DNA from: SZUA-265 sp965651905
Lineage (GTDB): Bacteria > Myxococcota_A > Polyangia > Polyangiales > Polyangiaceae
Assembly: GCA_965651905.1 (NCBI GenBank)
Contig: CBFGUG010000007.1
Span: forward strand, 62,001 to 126,000
Direction of reading: 5' to 3'
Length of the DNA stretch: 64,000 nucleotides
Of this stretch, positions 8,914-18,051 are shown piece by piece; positions within the stretch are counted from its first letter, which is position 1; each line of letters starts with the position of its first letter. A model generated the notes under the pieces. The model saw only the letters and a list, made by a program, of their open reading frames with translations. It was not told the origin of the DNA and searched no databases. Both the position numbers and the translations under genes were made by a program.

Positions 8914-10125
8914 CTAACGTGTGAGCTGCGCCAAGTCGTCGAGGTTGGCGTGGACCCGCGGATCCGTCGGATCTAGACGTTTGGCCTTCTCGAGCGCTTC
9001 CCGCGCCAAGTCGTAGTGTTTGTTCGCCGCGTGGATCGTGGCGAGGTTGATCCACGCGGACGTCAGTTTCGGGTCTTTTTCGATGGCTCGATCGCACCAC
9101 CGTCGAGCGACCTCTGCTTGCCGACGCAGCCGATACGCGTAACACAGATTACTCATGAAGGTCGCTCGCTCGGGCGCGAGTTCGTGAGCCTTGGATAGTT
9201 GCACGATGGCTTCGTCCACCCTACCCGCCGCGAGTAAGGCCGTGCCGTAGTCCCCCAGCGTCCGCGGTTGCGTCGGCGCTAGCCTGGCCGCTTTCTCCAG
9301 TGCGACCACTGCCTGCTCGACTTCCGCTTGCATCAACCACGCGGTACCGAGGTTCGACAAACGTTCTGGGTTGTTCGGATCTAGTCGGGCGGCCTCGGAG
9401 AACCCTTCGAGCGCGCCTGCCTTGTCTCCCTGCGCCAATCGCGCCACGCCCCAGGCCGAATGCGCCTCAGCGTCGTCAGCTAACGCCGACCGTGCGGCTG
9501 AGAGCAGCGGCTCTGCCGCCTGCGCATCCCCCAAAGCCAAGTGCAGCTGTCCTTCGAGAAGCTGAGCTGGGGCGAAAGTGGGTTGCAGGCGCTGACCTTC
9601 GCGAAGTAGCGCGAGCAACTCCGAGACTCTGCGGTCGCCTTTCGCCGCACCGAACTCCAGCGCCAACCCCAATCTGCCGAAGCGCGCCTCGACGATCCCC
9701 ACGACGGGGGCCGGGTGTTCGGGAATCAAACGCCGCGCTTTGCGAAAATGCTGTCGTGCTTGCTCGAAGTTACCACGTTCGAGCGCTGCTTCCCCGAGTG
9801 CGATCCAGCGATCTGCTTCGTCCCCTTTGCCCCGTGTCAGGCTGCGGGGAGCTTTCGGCCTGCTCGCCGCGGCGCTGGCATCGCGCGCGCTCGCGTCAGC
9901 AATGTAGGAGTCGATTCGTTCCAGCGTTTCGTCAGCGCTGACGCCTTCATCCGCGCCGTGGAAGTCGGGTTCCGCGGGCTGCTGGGGCGCTACCGCCTCG
10001 ACGCCACTGGGATCCTCAGCGGGCTCAGGCGCGGCGCAGCCCGCCGACAGAGCACACGACACCAGTGCACCGATGATGTGCCTCGAGCTGTGCGCTCGCC
10101 GAGCACCATCACACCGCCGGGCCAC
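8914..10125 (-). CDS. TPR-repeat lipoprotein
   Basis: About 403 aa. The lipobox LSAGC follows a short hydrophobic segment, then an acidic linker, then a long run of TPR units recognisable by A-x-x-x-P-x-x-x-x-x-x-x-N/LG patterns (for example FSEAARLDPNNPERLSNLGT, LEKAARLAPTQPRTLGDYGT, IEKDPKLTSAWINLATIH). TPRs mediate protein-protein contacts; the partner is unknown. The start is taken as GTG 10125, which lies one base after the spoVR stop codon, so translation is probably coupled. The open frame upstream of that GTG lies inside spoVR and has no signal-peptide character. It is the third gene of the YeaH-SpoVR operon and could be an envelope component of the same stress-response module. Confidence 0.8.
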   Translation of the reverse strand: MARRCDGARRAHSSRHIIGALVSCALSAGCAAPEPAEDPSGVEAVAPQQPAEPDFHGADEGVSADETLERIDSYIADASARDASAAASRPKAPRSLTRGKGDEADRWIALGEAALERGNFEQARQHFRKARRLIPEHPAPVVGIVEARFGRLGLALEFGAAKGDRRVSELLALLREGQRLQPTFAPAQLLEGQLHLALGDAQAAEPLLSAARSALADDAEAHSAWGVARLAQGDKAGALEGFSEAARLDPNNPERLSNLGTAWLMQAEVEQAVVALEKAARLAPTQPRTLGDYGTALLAAGRVDEAIVQLSKAHELAPERATFMSNLCYAYRLRRQAEVARRWCDRAIEKDPKLTSAWINLATIHAANKHYDLAREALEKAKRLDPTDPRVHANLDDLAQLTR

Positions 10126-10126
10126 T

Positions 10127-11722
10127 TCAATTTTCCTTCTCGGTGCTGGCCTCCGCGCGGGGTTCACCCTCCACGACCTTGTGCTCCTTGCCATCATACC
10201 GCAGCAAGATCGGCGCCTCTTCACGTTTGCTCATCAACACCACGGGGCGCTTCCACAAGCGGAACAGCGACTTCATCGTCTTGCTGCAGTAGTCGAGCCG
10301 CAGGTCCACGCCGCGGTGGTCGTGATTGAGCAACAGTTCTCCGCGGTTCTCGTAGTTTGCATCCTCGACGTAGATGAAGGGGTTGCCCATGTTCGTCAGT
10401 TGGAACAACAGCTTCTCTTTGATCTGCTGAAACTTGCGCGAGTGGATTTCGAATCGTTCATTTCTTGCGCTCCACTCGAAGGTGAACAGCTTGTGACGCA
10501 TCGCGAACTCGGGCGTGAGGAACTCGTCGATGAACGTCACGTCGTTGTATAGGCGACGCACCTCGAAAATCTTCTTTTGCCCCAGGCCCAGGCGCTGGTT
10601 CCAGTCGCTCTTGCGATCGAGGTTGTCGACCGACTCCCACTCCTTGCCAAACTGACCCTTGTTCCAACGATCCTCGATACTTCGAAACAACTCCACGCCC
10701 AGCTTGTACGGGTTGAGGCGCTGTCCGCTGGTCGCCATCACCGCGGCGTTGTTGTCGGCATAGTCGAGGATCTCGGTCGAGTCGCACACCTTCTCGGTCA
10801 TCATCTTCGAGTGCCAGTACGACGCCCACCCCTCGTTCATGATCTTCGTCTGCATCTGCGGCAGGAAGTAGTACGCCTCCTCGCGAATGATCGATAAAAT
10901 CGCGCGCTCCCACTTCTGCAGGGGAGCGTGTTCGATCAAGAAACCAGGAATGTCGCGAACTGGTTTTTGAGGCACCTTGCCCTGCGACGAAGCGCGCTCG
11001 GCGAGCACCTTCTCCTTCTGCTGTTCGATGTACGACTCGGGGTTGATGAACGCCTCCATGTACTCTTTGGCGCGAAGGCGCGGCACCTGAACTTCCCTGG
11101 GCGACTCCTCGTCCTCGATGGTGCGCGTCTGCCGCACGACGAAGGGCGACCAAGGGTCGATCAAGTTCTCCAGCGAGAGGCAGTCGTCGATCAGTTCCTC
11201 GACGGAATCGATACCGTGCCGATCGATGATACGACGCACGACTGAGCCGTGGTTGGCAAGCTTGTCGACCCACTTGCGATCCGGGTCGTAGCCTTCCGCC
11301 ACGCTGACGGGGTCCACCACCGAGCCACCAGCGTCGAGATCCGTCGAACGGAAACTGAAATTGTTCTTGAAGAAGTCGACGTGCCCGTACACATGACACA
11401 TCACGAGTTTTTGGTCGGTCAGGCTGTTACCTTCGAGCAGGTAGGCGATCGCAGGGTTGTTGTTGATGACCAGCTCGTAGATCTTGGAAAGCCCGTACTC
11501 GGTGCTCTTGCTCAGCTGCTCGTACTCCATGCCGAAGCGCCAGTGGGGGTAACGCGTCGGGAACCCTCCATACGATGCAATCTCGTTGATCTGATCGTAG
11601 GGCAGCATCTGGAAGACGGTCGGAAAGAAGTCGAGCCCGAAGTCTCTCGCGACTTTCTCGATTTTTTCCGCTTCCACCGCGAGGTAACGCGGCAAACGCA
11701 TCTTGGTCGGAAAACGTGCCAC
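10127..11722 (-). CDS. spoVR: SpoVR family protein
   Basis: A 531-aa homologue of Bacillus SpoVR and E. coli YcgB. Recognisable segments are the N-terminal DFFPTVFQMLPYDQINEIAS, GGFPTRYPHWRFGMEYEQLS, the His-rich LVMCHVYGHVDFFKNN, and EEAYYFLPQMQTKIMNEGWA followed by SYWHS. In many proteobacteria spoVR lies in an operon with the Ser protein kinase PrkA and the YeaH/YhbH protein, expressed in starvation or stationary phase; in Bacillus it affects spore cortex. The biochemical function is unresolved. The GTG start overlaps the TGA of the upstream YeaH-type gene (TGAGTG), indicating translational coupling. Confidence 0.93.
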   Translation of the reverse strand: MARFPTKMRLPRYLAVEAEKIEKVARDFGLDFFPTVFQMLPYDQINEIASYGGFPTRYPHWRFGMEYEQLSKSTEYGLSKIYELVINNNPAIAYLLEGNSLTDQKLVMCHVYGHVDFFKNNFSFRSTDLDAGGSVVDPVSVAEGYDPDRKWVDKLANHGSVVRRIIDRHGIDSVEELIDDCLSLENLIDPWSPFVVRQTRTIEDEESPREVQVPRLRAKEYMEAFINPESYIEQQKEKVLAERASSQGKVPQKPVRDIPGFLIEHAPLQKWERAILSIIREEAYYFLPQMQTKIMNEGWASYWHSKMMTEKVCDSTEILDYADNNAAVMATSGQRLNPYKLGVELFRSIEDRWNKGQFGKEWESVDNLDRKSDWNQRLGLGQKKIFEVRRLYNDVTFIDEFLTPEFAMRHKLFTFEWSARNERFEIHSRKFQQIKEKLLFQLTNMGNPFIYVEDANYENRGELLLNHDHRGVDLRLDYCSKTMKSLFRLWKRPVVLMSKREEAPILLRYDGKEHKVVEGEPRAEASTEKEN

Positions 11723-12832
11723 TCAGCGCCCCTTCCCCAGAAAGTCTTTGATGCTGGCCATGATGCCGTCCTTGTCGGGGATTTCGCTCGTCACGACGCG
11801 CTCGTCCGCGCTCAAGTGTTCGTGCAGGTCTTTGATGAACTGACCTGAGCCGTACGGACTTTCCACCTGCCCGTACGCGAACATGTTCACCCGAGGCAGA
11901 ATGCTCTCCTTCAGCAACTGAATGCAGACGAGTGTATCGTCCATCGACCAGTTGTCGCCGTCGGAAAAATGGAAGGGGTAGATGTTCCACTGATCGGCGG
12001 GATACTCCGCATCGATCATCTGATTGCACAAGCGGTAGGCGGACGAGATCATCGTGCCGCCCGATTCACGCGTGTGAAAAAACGTTTCACGGTCGACCTC
12101 ACGCGCCACGGCGTCGTGGATGATGTAGCGCCGCTCGATCCCCTTGTATTGGCGAGTCAGCCAACTGTCGATCCAGAAGCTCTCGATACGCACGATCTGC
12201 TTCTGCTCTTCACCCATCGATCCCGAAACGTCCATCATGTAGATGATGACCGCGTTGGCGACGGGGTCGTTCTGCTCCTTCCACGAGCGGAAGCGCTTGT
12301 CTTCCTGTTGTGGAATGATCATCGGTCGACGTGGATCGTAGGTGCCCGACGCGATCGCTCGTCGCAATGCTTCGCGATAGGTACGTCGGAAGTGACGCAA
12401 GGACTCAGGGCCGACGCGGCGAATGCCCGTGTAACGTTCCTTCACCGCGCGGATGCGGTTTTGCCCCTTGTCCTCGATGTCGGGTAGCTCCAGCTCCTCG
12501 CCCAGGATGTCGACGAGTTCATCGAGCGCCACATCGACTTCGATCGAGTGTTCACCTTCTCCCTCTCCCGCCTTGCCACCGCCGCCAGGCTGCGGTTGGC
12601 CCTGACCGACGCCGTCCCCCACTTCTCCGTCACCCTGACCCGCCCCTCCTGTCTGCTGGTCGCCGTACACGAAGCGCGGAATATCGATCTGTGGGATGGG
12701 AATCGACACGACGTCTTTGCCCTGTCGCCCGATCAACTCGCCGTGGCTGATGTACTCGCGAAGATTCTTACGGATCTTGCCGCGCACGATCTGCCTGAAG
12801 CGGGAGTGGTCTCTATCGATCTTGAGTGACAT
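11723..12832 (-). CDS. YeaH/YhbH family protein (DUF444)
   Basis: A 369-aa protein of the DUF444 family. The N-terminus has the conserved IDRDHSRFRQIVRGKIRKNL and ISHGELIGRQGKDVVSIP. A Gly/Gln-rich linker follows (near residues 80-110), then a vWA-like C-terminal half with YMMDVSGSMGEEQKQIVRI (MIDAS-type D-x-S-x-S) and ESGGTMISSAYRL. It usually works with PrkA kinase and SpoVR. Here spoVR follows directly, but the expected upstream prkA is absent: the upstream neighbour is a 331-base gap and then purL. First gene of a three-gene operon. Confidence 0.93.
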   Translation of the reverse strand: MSLKIDRDHSRFRQIVRGKIRKNLREYISHGELIGRQGKDVVSIPIPQIDIPRFVYGDQQTGGAGQGDGEVGDGVGQGQPQPGGGGKAGEGEGEHSIEVDVALDELVDILGEELELPDIEDKGQNRIRAVKERYTGIRRVGPESLRHFRRTYREALRRAIASGTYDPRRPMIIPQQEDKRFRSWKEQNDPVANAVIIYMMDVSGSMGEEQKQIVRIESFWIDSWLTRQYKGIERRYIIHDAVAREVDRETFFHTRESGGTMISSAYRLCNQMIDAEYPADQWNIYPFHFSDGDNWSMDDTLVCIQLLKESILPRVNMFAYGQVESPYGSGQFIKDLHEHLSADERVVTSEIPDKDGIMASIKDFLGKGR

Positions 12833-13163
12833 TTTGGGAATCAGCCCCTCCGCGCGTTGGCCATCGGTCGCCGCAAGCGGGCGTCGACTACGAAACGGCG
12901 CCCCGCCGACCCCAGCTCGACGTGAGCTTCAGGTTGGCATCGGTCAGCGGGCTTCCTGCGCACCCGAGTAGCCTATCACGATGGGCCTAAGGGGCGAGGA
13001 CGGTTGAACAATCGGCTGGTTGAGGCGTCCGAGCGCGCCCGATCGGCAAAAGCTGCGGCTATGCTCGCGTCACCCTGCCGGCCGTCGGACTGATCGCCGC
13101 GCGCGTCCCGCTCCGCAATGGCGGTCGGGGGCGTCGGAGGCCGCGTCAGCGATGTTTGAGACT
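12833..13163. other. gene-free interval between purL and the YeaH operon
   Basis: About 330 bases, very GC-rich, upstream of the YeaH-type gene and downstream of purL (same strand). No supported gene; in particular no remnant of a PrkA kinase is visible. It probably contains the promoter of the YeaH-SpoVR operon. Confidence 0.4.
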
Positions 13164-16100
13164 TCACTTCGACGTTTCGTCGACCCAGCGCCGCGCGTTG
13201 ATGAACATGCGCATCCAAGGACTGTCACCCTGCCAGGCGTCGGGCGCCCACGACATTTGCACGGCGCGAAACACGCGTTCGGGGTGCGGCATCATGATCA
13301 ACGCGCGCCCGCTGTCGGACGAAAAGCCCGTGACGCCGCCAGGCGATCCGTTGGGGTTACTCGGGTAACTGCGGGCGGTCGCGTGGAAGTTGTCGACGAA
13401 ACGTAGCGCCACCTGACGTTCGTCCTGCTCCCCATCGAACAGCGCCCGGCCCTCACCGTGGGCCACGGCGATCGGCAGCTCGGATCCGTCCATCCCGCGG
13501 AAGAACAACGAACTGCTGCGCTCGATGCGAACCATCGACAATCGAGCCTCGAACTGCTCCGAGGCGTTGCGTACGAAACGTGGCCACGCCTCGGCGCCCG
13601 GGATCAGTTGTTTGAGGCCGCTGAGCATTTGGCAACCGTTACACACTCCCAGAGAAAAGCGGTCTTCACGCGCGAAGTGCTCACTGAAGACCTCGCGGGC
13701 TCGCGCGTTGTGCAGGATGGATTTCGCCCAGCCACCGCCAGCGCCGAGTACGTCGCCGTACGAAAACCCGCCGCACGCCACGACGCCGCGATAACTCTGC
13801 AAGTCGTCCTTGCCGGAAATCACGTCCGTCATGTGAACGTCGACACACGAAAAGCCCGCGCGATCAAACGCGGCCGCCATTTCGAGCTGACCGTTCACGC
13901 CTTGCTCTCGCAAAATCGCAACTCGCGGACGCTCGTCGCTCGAAACGCTCACACCCATCGTCTGCTCGATGTCGAAGGTCACGACCGGTGACATCCCGGG
14001 ATCGGACATGTCGCAGTTGCGCTCGAACTCCTGCTCCGCACACTCGGGGTTGTCGCGCAGGCTCTGCATGCGCAGCGTGGTATCCGAGTACCAACGTCGC
14101 AGTTGATGCAAGCGCTCGACCAACAGCGGGTTACCCTCGAGGGTGATCTCCACCTCCGGCTCTTGCCGCACGCGGCCGATCACATGAACGTGCAGCCCCG
14201 CTTCGAGCCCGTGTTCTTCCAGCACGGACAAGACTTCGTCCAAGTCGTCTCGGGCGATTTGAACGACTGCCCCCAGCTCCTCGCTGAACAACGCCGCGAG
14301 TGGATCGATACCCGCTTCGAGTAGGCCCAACTCGTCCAGTGAGATCTGCAGGCCGCAATGCCCGGCAAACGCCATCTCCACGAGCGTGACGAGCAACCCT
14401 CCATCCGAGCGATCGTGGTAGGCGAGAATTCGCCGCTCACGCCCCAGGCGCCCGACCGCGTCGAACAGGCCGCGCAGCAGCGCGGGCTCGTCCAAATCTG
14501 GCGCAACGTCTCCGAGCTGGTTGTACACCTGAAGCAGTGCGGAACCGCCCAAGCGATGTTGTCCGGCGCCCAAGTCGATGGCGAGCAGCAGCGTTTCTGG
14601 ATCGGGGTGTAGCTGCGGTGTGAGGGCGAGGCGCACGTCGTGCACCCGCGCGAACGCCGAAATGATCAGCGACAGTGGCGCGACCACCTTGCGCTCGCCG
14701 TCCTCGGCCTGCCAGCGCGTCTGCATGCTCATGGAGTCTTTGCCCACGGGGATCGTGAGGCCGAGTTCAGGACACAGGTCGATGCCCACCGCCGTCACCG
14801 CATCGAACAACGCCTGATCTTCACCAGGGTACCCAGCCGCCGCCATCCAGTTCGCCGACAGCTTGATGTCGGCCAGCGACGCGATCGGCGCGCTGGCGAT
14901 GTTGGTGATGGCCTCACCGACCGCCATTCGAGCTGCAGCTTTGGCATCCAACAGCGCGCAGGGCGTGCGTTCTCCGAGAGACATCGCTTCGCCCGTGTAG
15001 CCGTCGTAGTCGGCCAGCGTGAGGGCTGCGTCAGCAACAGGCACCTGCCACGGCCCCACCATCGGGTCCCGCGCGACCAAACCAGTGACCGTGCGATCGC
15101 CGATGGTGATTAGGAACGTCTTGTCTGCGACGGTCGGCAGTTGCAACACGCGCTGCACGGCGTCTCGCAGATCGATGGCCCCCAGGGCTGGCGGCTGGGT
15201 GTTTGGAAACGCGCGGTCGAAGGTCCGCGTCATCTTGGGCGGCTTGCCGAGCAACACCGACAATGGCAGCTCGATCGGCGGCTCGGGTGATCCCGCGTGT
15301 TCGAGTCTCAGCGTTTCGTCGTCGTGGGGGCGCCCCACCACGGCAAACGGACAGCGTTCACGCTCGCAAAGTGCTTCGAAAGCGGCAAGCCGTTCTTCGC
15401 GAACGGCCAGCACGTAGCGCTCCTGCGCTTCGTTGCACCAGATCTCCATCGGGCTCATCCCAGGCTCGGCGTTGGGGATCTTCTCCAGTTGAAACGTTGC
15501 CCCGCGGCCCGCATCGTGCACCAGCTCGGGAAACGCATTCGAAAGCCCCCCCGCGCCGACGTCGTGAATCGACTCGATCGGCGACTCGACGCCCATCGCG
15601 GAACAACGATCGATGACTTCCTGACAGCGGCGCTCCATCTCGGCGTTGTCGCGCTGCACGCTGGCAAAATCCAAGTCCTCGTGGCTGCTGCCCGAACCCA
15701 TCGACGAAGCCGCACCGCCCCCGAGCCCGATCAACATCGCGGGGCCACCAAGTACCACCAAAACGCAGTCGTCGCCGAACAGACGCTTGTTCACCAATGG
15801 CGGCCGAATGTGACCGAGCCCCCCCGCCAACATGATGGGCTTGTGATAACCGCGAACCGCAGGCCCGCCGATTCCGTCGAACTCCTGCTCGAAGCTTCGG
15901 AAATAGCCGACGATAGCAGGGCGGCCGAACTCGTTGTTGAACGCCGCTGAGCCAATCGGTCCCTGTAACATGATCGAAAGCGCGCTCTCGATACGCTCGG
16001 GCTTACCGTAGTCGACTTCCCAGGGGCGCTCGTGCCCGGGAATGCGCAGATTGGACACGGAAAACCCCGTGAGGCCAGCCTTGGGTTTGCTGCCGCGCCC

Positions 16101-17069
16101 AGTCGCGCCCTCATCACGGATCTCGCCGCCCGAACCCGTCGACGCGCCCGGGTAAGGCGAAATCGCCGTCGGGTGATTGTGGGTCTCGACCTTCATCAAG
16201 ATCGGTGCGTCTTCGTAGACGTGTTCGTAGACGCCAGCTTCGTTCGGCCAAAACCGCGCGCTGGCGTAACCGCGCATCACCGCCGAGTTGTCGCTGTAAG
16301 CCGAGAGCACGCCGCTTGGATGCTGCGAAAACGTGTTACGGATGCGGTCGAACAGCGAGTTGTAGTCGGGCACGCCATCGACCACCCAGTCCGCTTTGAA
16401 TATCTTGTGCCTACAGTGTTCACTATTGGCCTGCGCGAACATCATCAGCTCGGCGTCCGTGGGGTCGCGCCCCATCGCCGAAAATGCCTCGTGCAAATAG
16501 TCGATCTCGTCGTCAGCCAGCGCCAAGCCCCACTCGACGTTGGCACGCTGGAGCGCGTCTCGGCCCCCTGCTTCGAGGGGCACGGTACGCAGGGGCCGCG
16601 GAGCCTGCTCGGCAAACAGCGGAGCCGCCGCGGACGGCTCTGCCACCACGACTTGGGTCATGCGATCGTGCAACTTGGCGCCGATTGCTTCGCGCTGCGT
16701 CGGGCTGAGCGGCGCACTGGACGAAAGCGTGTACTCGACGCCACGTTCGATTCGCTTGACCGCGGAAAGGCCACATACCCGCGCGATGTCCGTCGCCTTG
16801 GAAGACCACGGCGAAATAGTCCCAAACCTGGGCACCACGATCAGGCTCGCCTGTTCACCCGAAGCAGGCTCTGAAACCTCGCCGTCGCCATAGTCGAGTA
16901 AGCGTTCGAGCACCTCTTGTCCAGCCGAGTCGAGCTCTCCAGTCAGTTCGACGAAGTGGATGTAACGCGCGCTCAGCGCGGTCAGCTCGGGCGCCAGAGC
17001 GGTGAGTTGAGACAGTAGTCCCTGGGCTCGGAATTCGGACAGGGCGCTGGCGCCAGTACTCCACCTCAT
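13164..17069 (-). CDS. purL: Phosphoribosylformylglycinamidine synthase, single-chain type
   Basis: Converts FGAR, glutamine and ATP to FGAM in purine synthesis. At about 1301 aa this is the large single-chain form of E. coli type. The FGAM synthase part carries MFAQANSEHCRHKIFKADWV, KVETHNHPTAISPYPGASTG, and LIGLGGGAASSMGSGSS. The C-terminal class I glutaminase part carries the nucleophile in LGVCNGCQMLSGLKQLIPGA and the His of MMPHPERVFRAVQ. The open frame reaches 17381, but the conserved protein starts at ATG 17069 (MRWSTGASALSEFRAQG). No purS or purQ gene is needed with this form, and none is seen. Confidence 0.95.
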   Translation of the reverse strand: MRWSTGASALSEFRAQGLLSQLTALAPELTALSARYIHFVELTGELDSAGQEVLERLLDYGDGEVSEPASGEQASLIVVPRFGTISPWSSKATDIARVCGLSAVKRIERGVEYTLSSSAPLSPTQREAIGAKLHDRMTQVVVAEPSAAAPLFAEQAPRPLRTVPLEAGGRDALQRANVEWGLALADDEIDYLHEAFSAMGRDPTDAELMMFAQANSEHCRHKIFKADWVVDGVPDYNSLFDRIRNTFSQHPSGVLSAYSDNSAVMRGYASARFWPNEAGVYEHVYEDAPILMKVETHNHPTAISPYPGASTGSGGEIRDEGATGRGSKPKAGLTGFSVSNLRIPGHERPWEVDYGKPERIESALSIMLQGPIGSAAFNNEFGRPAIVGYFRSFEQEFDGIGGPAVRGYHKPIMLAGGLGHIRPPLVNKRLFGDDCVLVVLGGPAMLIGLGGGAASSMGSGSSHEDLDFASVQRDNAEMERRCQEVIDRCSAMGVESPIESIHDVGAGGLSNAFPELVHDAGRGATFQLEKIPNAEPGMSPMEIWCNEAQERYVLAVREERLAAFEALCERERCPFAVVGRPHDDETLRLEHAGSPEPPIELPLSVLLGKPPKMTRTFDRAFPNTQPPALGAIDLRDAVQRVLQLPTVADKTFLITIGDRTVTGLVARDPMVGPWQVPVADAALTLADYDGYTGEAMSLGERTPCALLDAKAAARMAVGEAITNIASAPIASLADIKLSANWMAAAGYPGEDQALFDAVTAVGIDLCPELGLTIPVGKDSMSMQTRWQAEDGERKVVAPLSLIISAFARVHDVRLALTPQLHPDPETLLLAIDLGAGQHRLGGSALLQVYNQLGDVAPDLDEPALLRGLFDAVGRLGRERRILAYHDRSDGGLLVTLVEMAFAGHCGLQISLDELGLLEAGIDPLAALFSEELGAVVQIARDDLDEVLSVLEEHGLEAGLHVHVIGRVRQEPEVEITLEGNPLLVERLHQLRRWYSDTTLRMQSLRDNPECAEQEFERNCDMSDPGMSPVVTFDIEQTMGVSVSSDERPRVAILREQGVNGQLEMAAAFDRAGFSCVDVHMTDVISGKDDLQSYRGVVACGGFSYGDVLGAGGGWAKSILHNARAREVFSEHFAREDRFSLGVCNGCQMLSGLKQLIPGAEAWPRFVRNASEQFEARLSMVRIERSSSLFFRGMDGSELPIAVAHGEGRALFDGEQDERQVALRFVDNFHATARSYPSNPNGSPGGVTGFSSDSGRALIMMPHPERVFRAVQMSWAPDAWQGDSPWMRMFINARRWVDETSK

Positions 17070-17248
17070 GACCGGCGTTTTCGCAGAACCCCGCCGCGTG
17101 TCTACCTTCAAAGCCGCGGCCGGGGCAGTGACCGGCGGCTCGTCCAGGCCCCGACCTCCAGCCCTCTCGAAAGGGTCACGCCAGCAAGCCGACTCGATCA
17201 CTCGTTGGAGATCCCAGACCCGCCAAAGCCGTGTAGGGTGCCTGCCTC

Positions 17249-17893
17249 GTGCGATTTTTGTGTATCTCAGACATCCACGGCCACGCAGCGGCCTTGCGCA
17301 AAGTCCTCGAAGAAGGCACCGCCCGCGGCTTCGATCAGCTCGTCGCGTGCGGCGATCTACTGTTTCCCGGGCCCGATCCATTGGAGACCTGGAACCTACT
17401 GATCGAACACCGAGCGCTGTGCGTGCAGGGCTTGACCGACCGCGCCGTGGGTACCGTCGAGCCCAACGACCTGAAAGCTGAAAACGACGATCAACAGCGA
17501 CGCATCGACCAGCTGCTCGACTTTCATGACCGACTCGGCGACATCATCGTCGCGCGTTTGGCGCGGCTGAACCAAACCGCGCGGCTGCCGCTCGAGTCGG
17601 GCCACGAAATGGTAGTGGTACATGGCAGCCCCAGCGACCCATCGGAAGCCATGACCGCAGACATGGACGACGACGAGCTCAACGCACTGATCGCGGACGA
17701 CCCCGCGGATCTGATCGTGTGCGGCGCGAGCCACGTGCCGTTCGTCCGAGAGCTGGGTGAAATCCGGGTGGTCAACGTCGGGTCGGTGGGCGAGTCGCCA
17801 ACGCCCGGGATCGCCAACGCCACGATCATCACGACCAGCCCGCTCAGCGTAGATATCACGCCGTTTTCGGTCGAGTTGGACACCGTCAGGTAA
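17249..17893 (+). CDS. Metallophosphoesterase, YfcE-like, with altered metal-binding motifs
   Basis: A 214-aa calcineurin-type phosphoesterase starting at GTG 17249. Seen motifs are ISDIHGHAAALRKVL (D-x-H), VACGDLLFPGPDPLETW (G-D), MVVVHGSPSDPSEAM (metal-binding H), and the C-terminal INVGSVGESP-like end (here VVNVGSVGESPTPG). Two usual metal ligands are changed: the G-N-[HT]-D box reads QGLTDRAV (Asn replaced by Leu), and the G-H-x-H box reads CGASHVPF (first His replaced by Ala). Family members hydrolyse phosphodiesters, but with these changes activity is uncertain. It is divergent from purL. Confidence 0.85.
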   Translation: MRFLCISDIHGHAAALRKVLEEGTARGFDQLVACGDLLFPGPDPLETWNLLIEHRALCVQGLTDRAVGTVEPNDLKAENDDQQRRIDQLLDFHDRLGDIIVARLARLNQTARLPLESGHEMVVVHGSPSDPSEAMTADMDDDELNALIADDPADLIVCGASHVPFVRELGEIRVVNVGSVGESPTPGIANATIITTSPLSVDITPFSVELDTVR

Positions 17894-18051
17894 CACAGCG
17901 GCCGCGCCAATTTTCGCCCCGCAGCCGGGCGGGATGGGCGCGGCGATCTGCAGTGGACAAGCGCGATCCACAGTGGTAGCGGCATCTGGCGCTGTCGCGG
18001 CAAGTGCCGCCGCACCCTGACAATACAGACTCGCTGCCCATCGGAGGACCC

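Noticed and set aside
13020..13406. Plus-strand frame downstream of purL
   Set aside because: It overlaps the purL 3' end in antisense and has no protein features.
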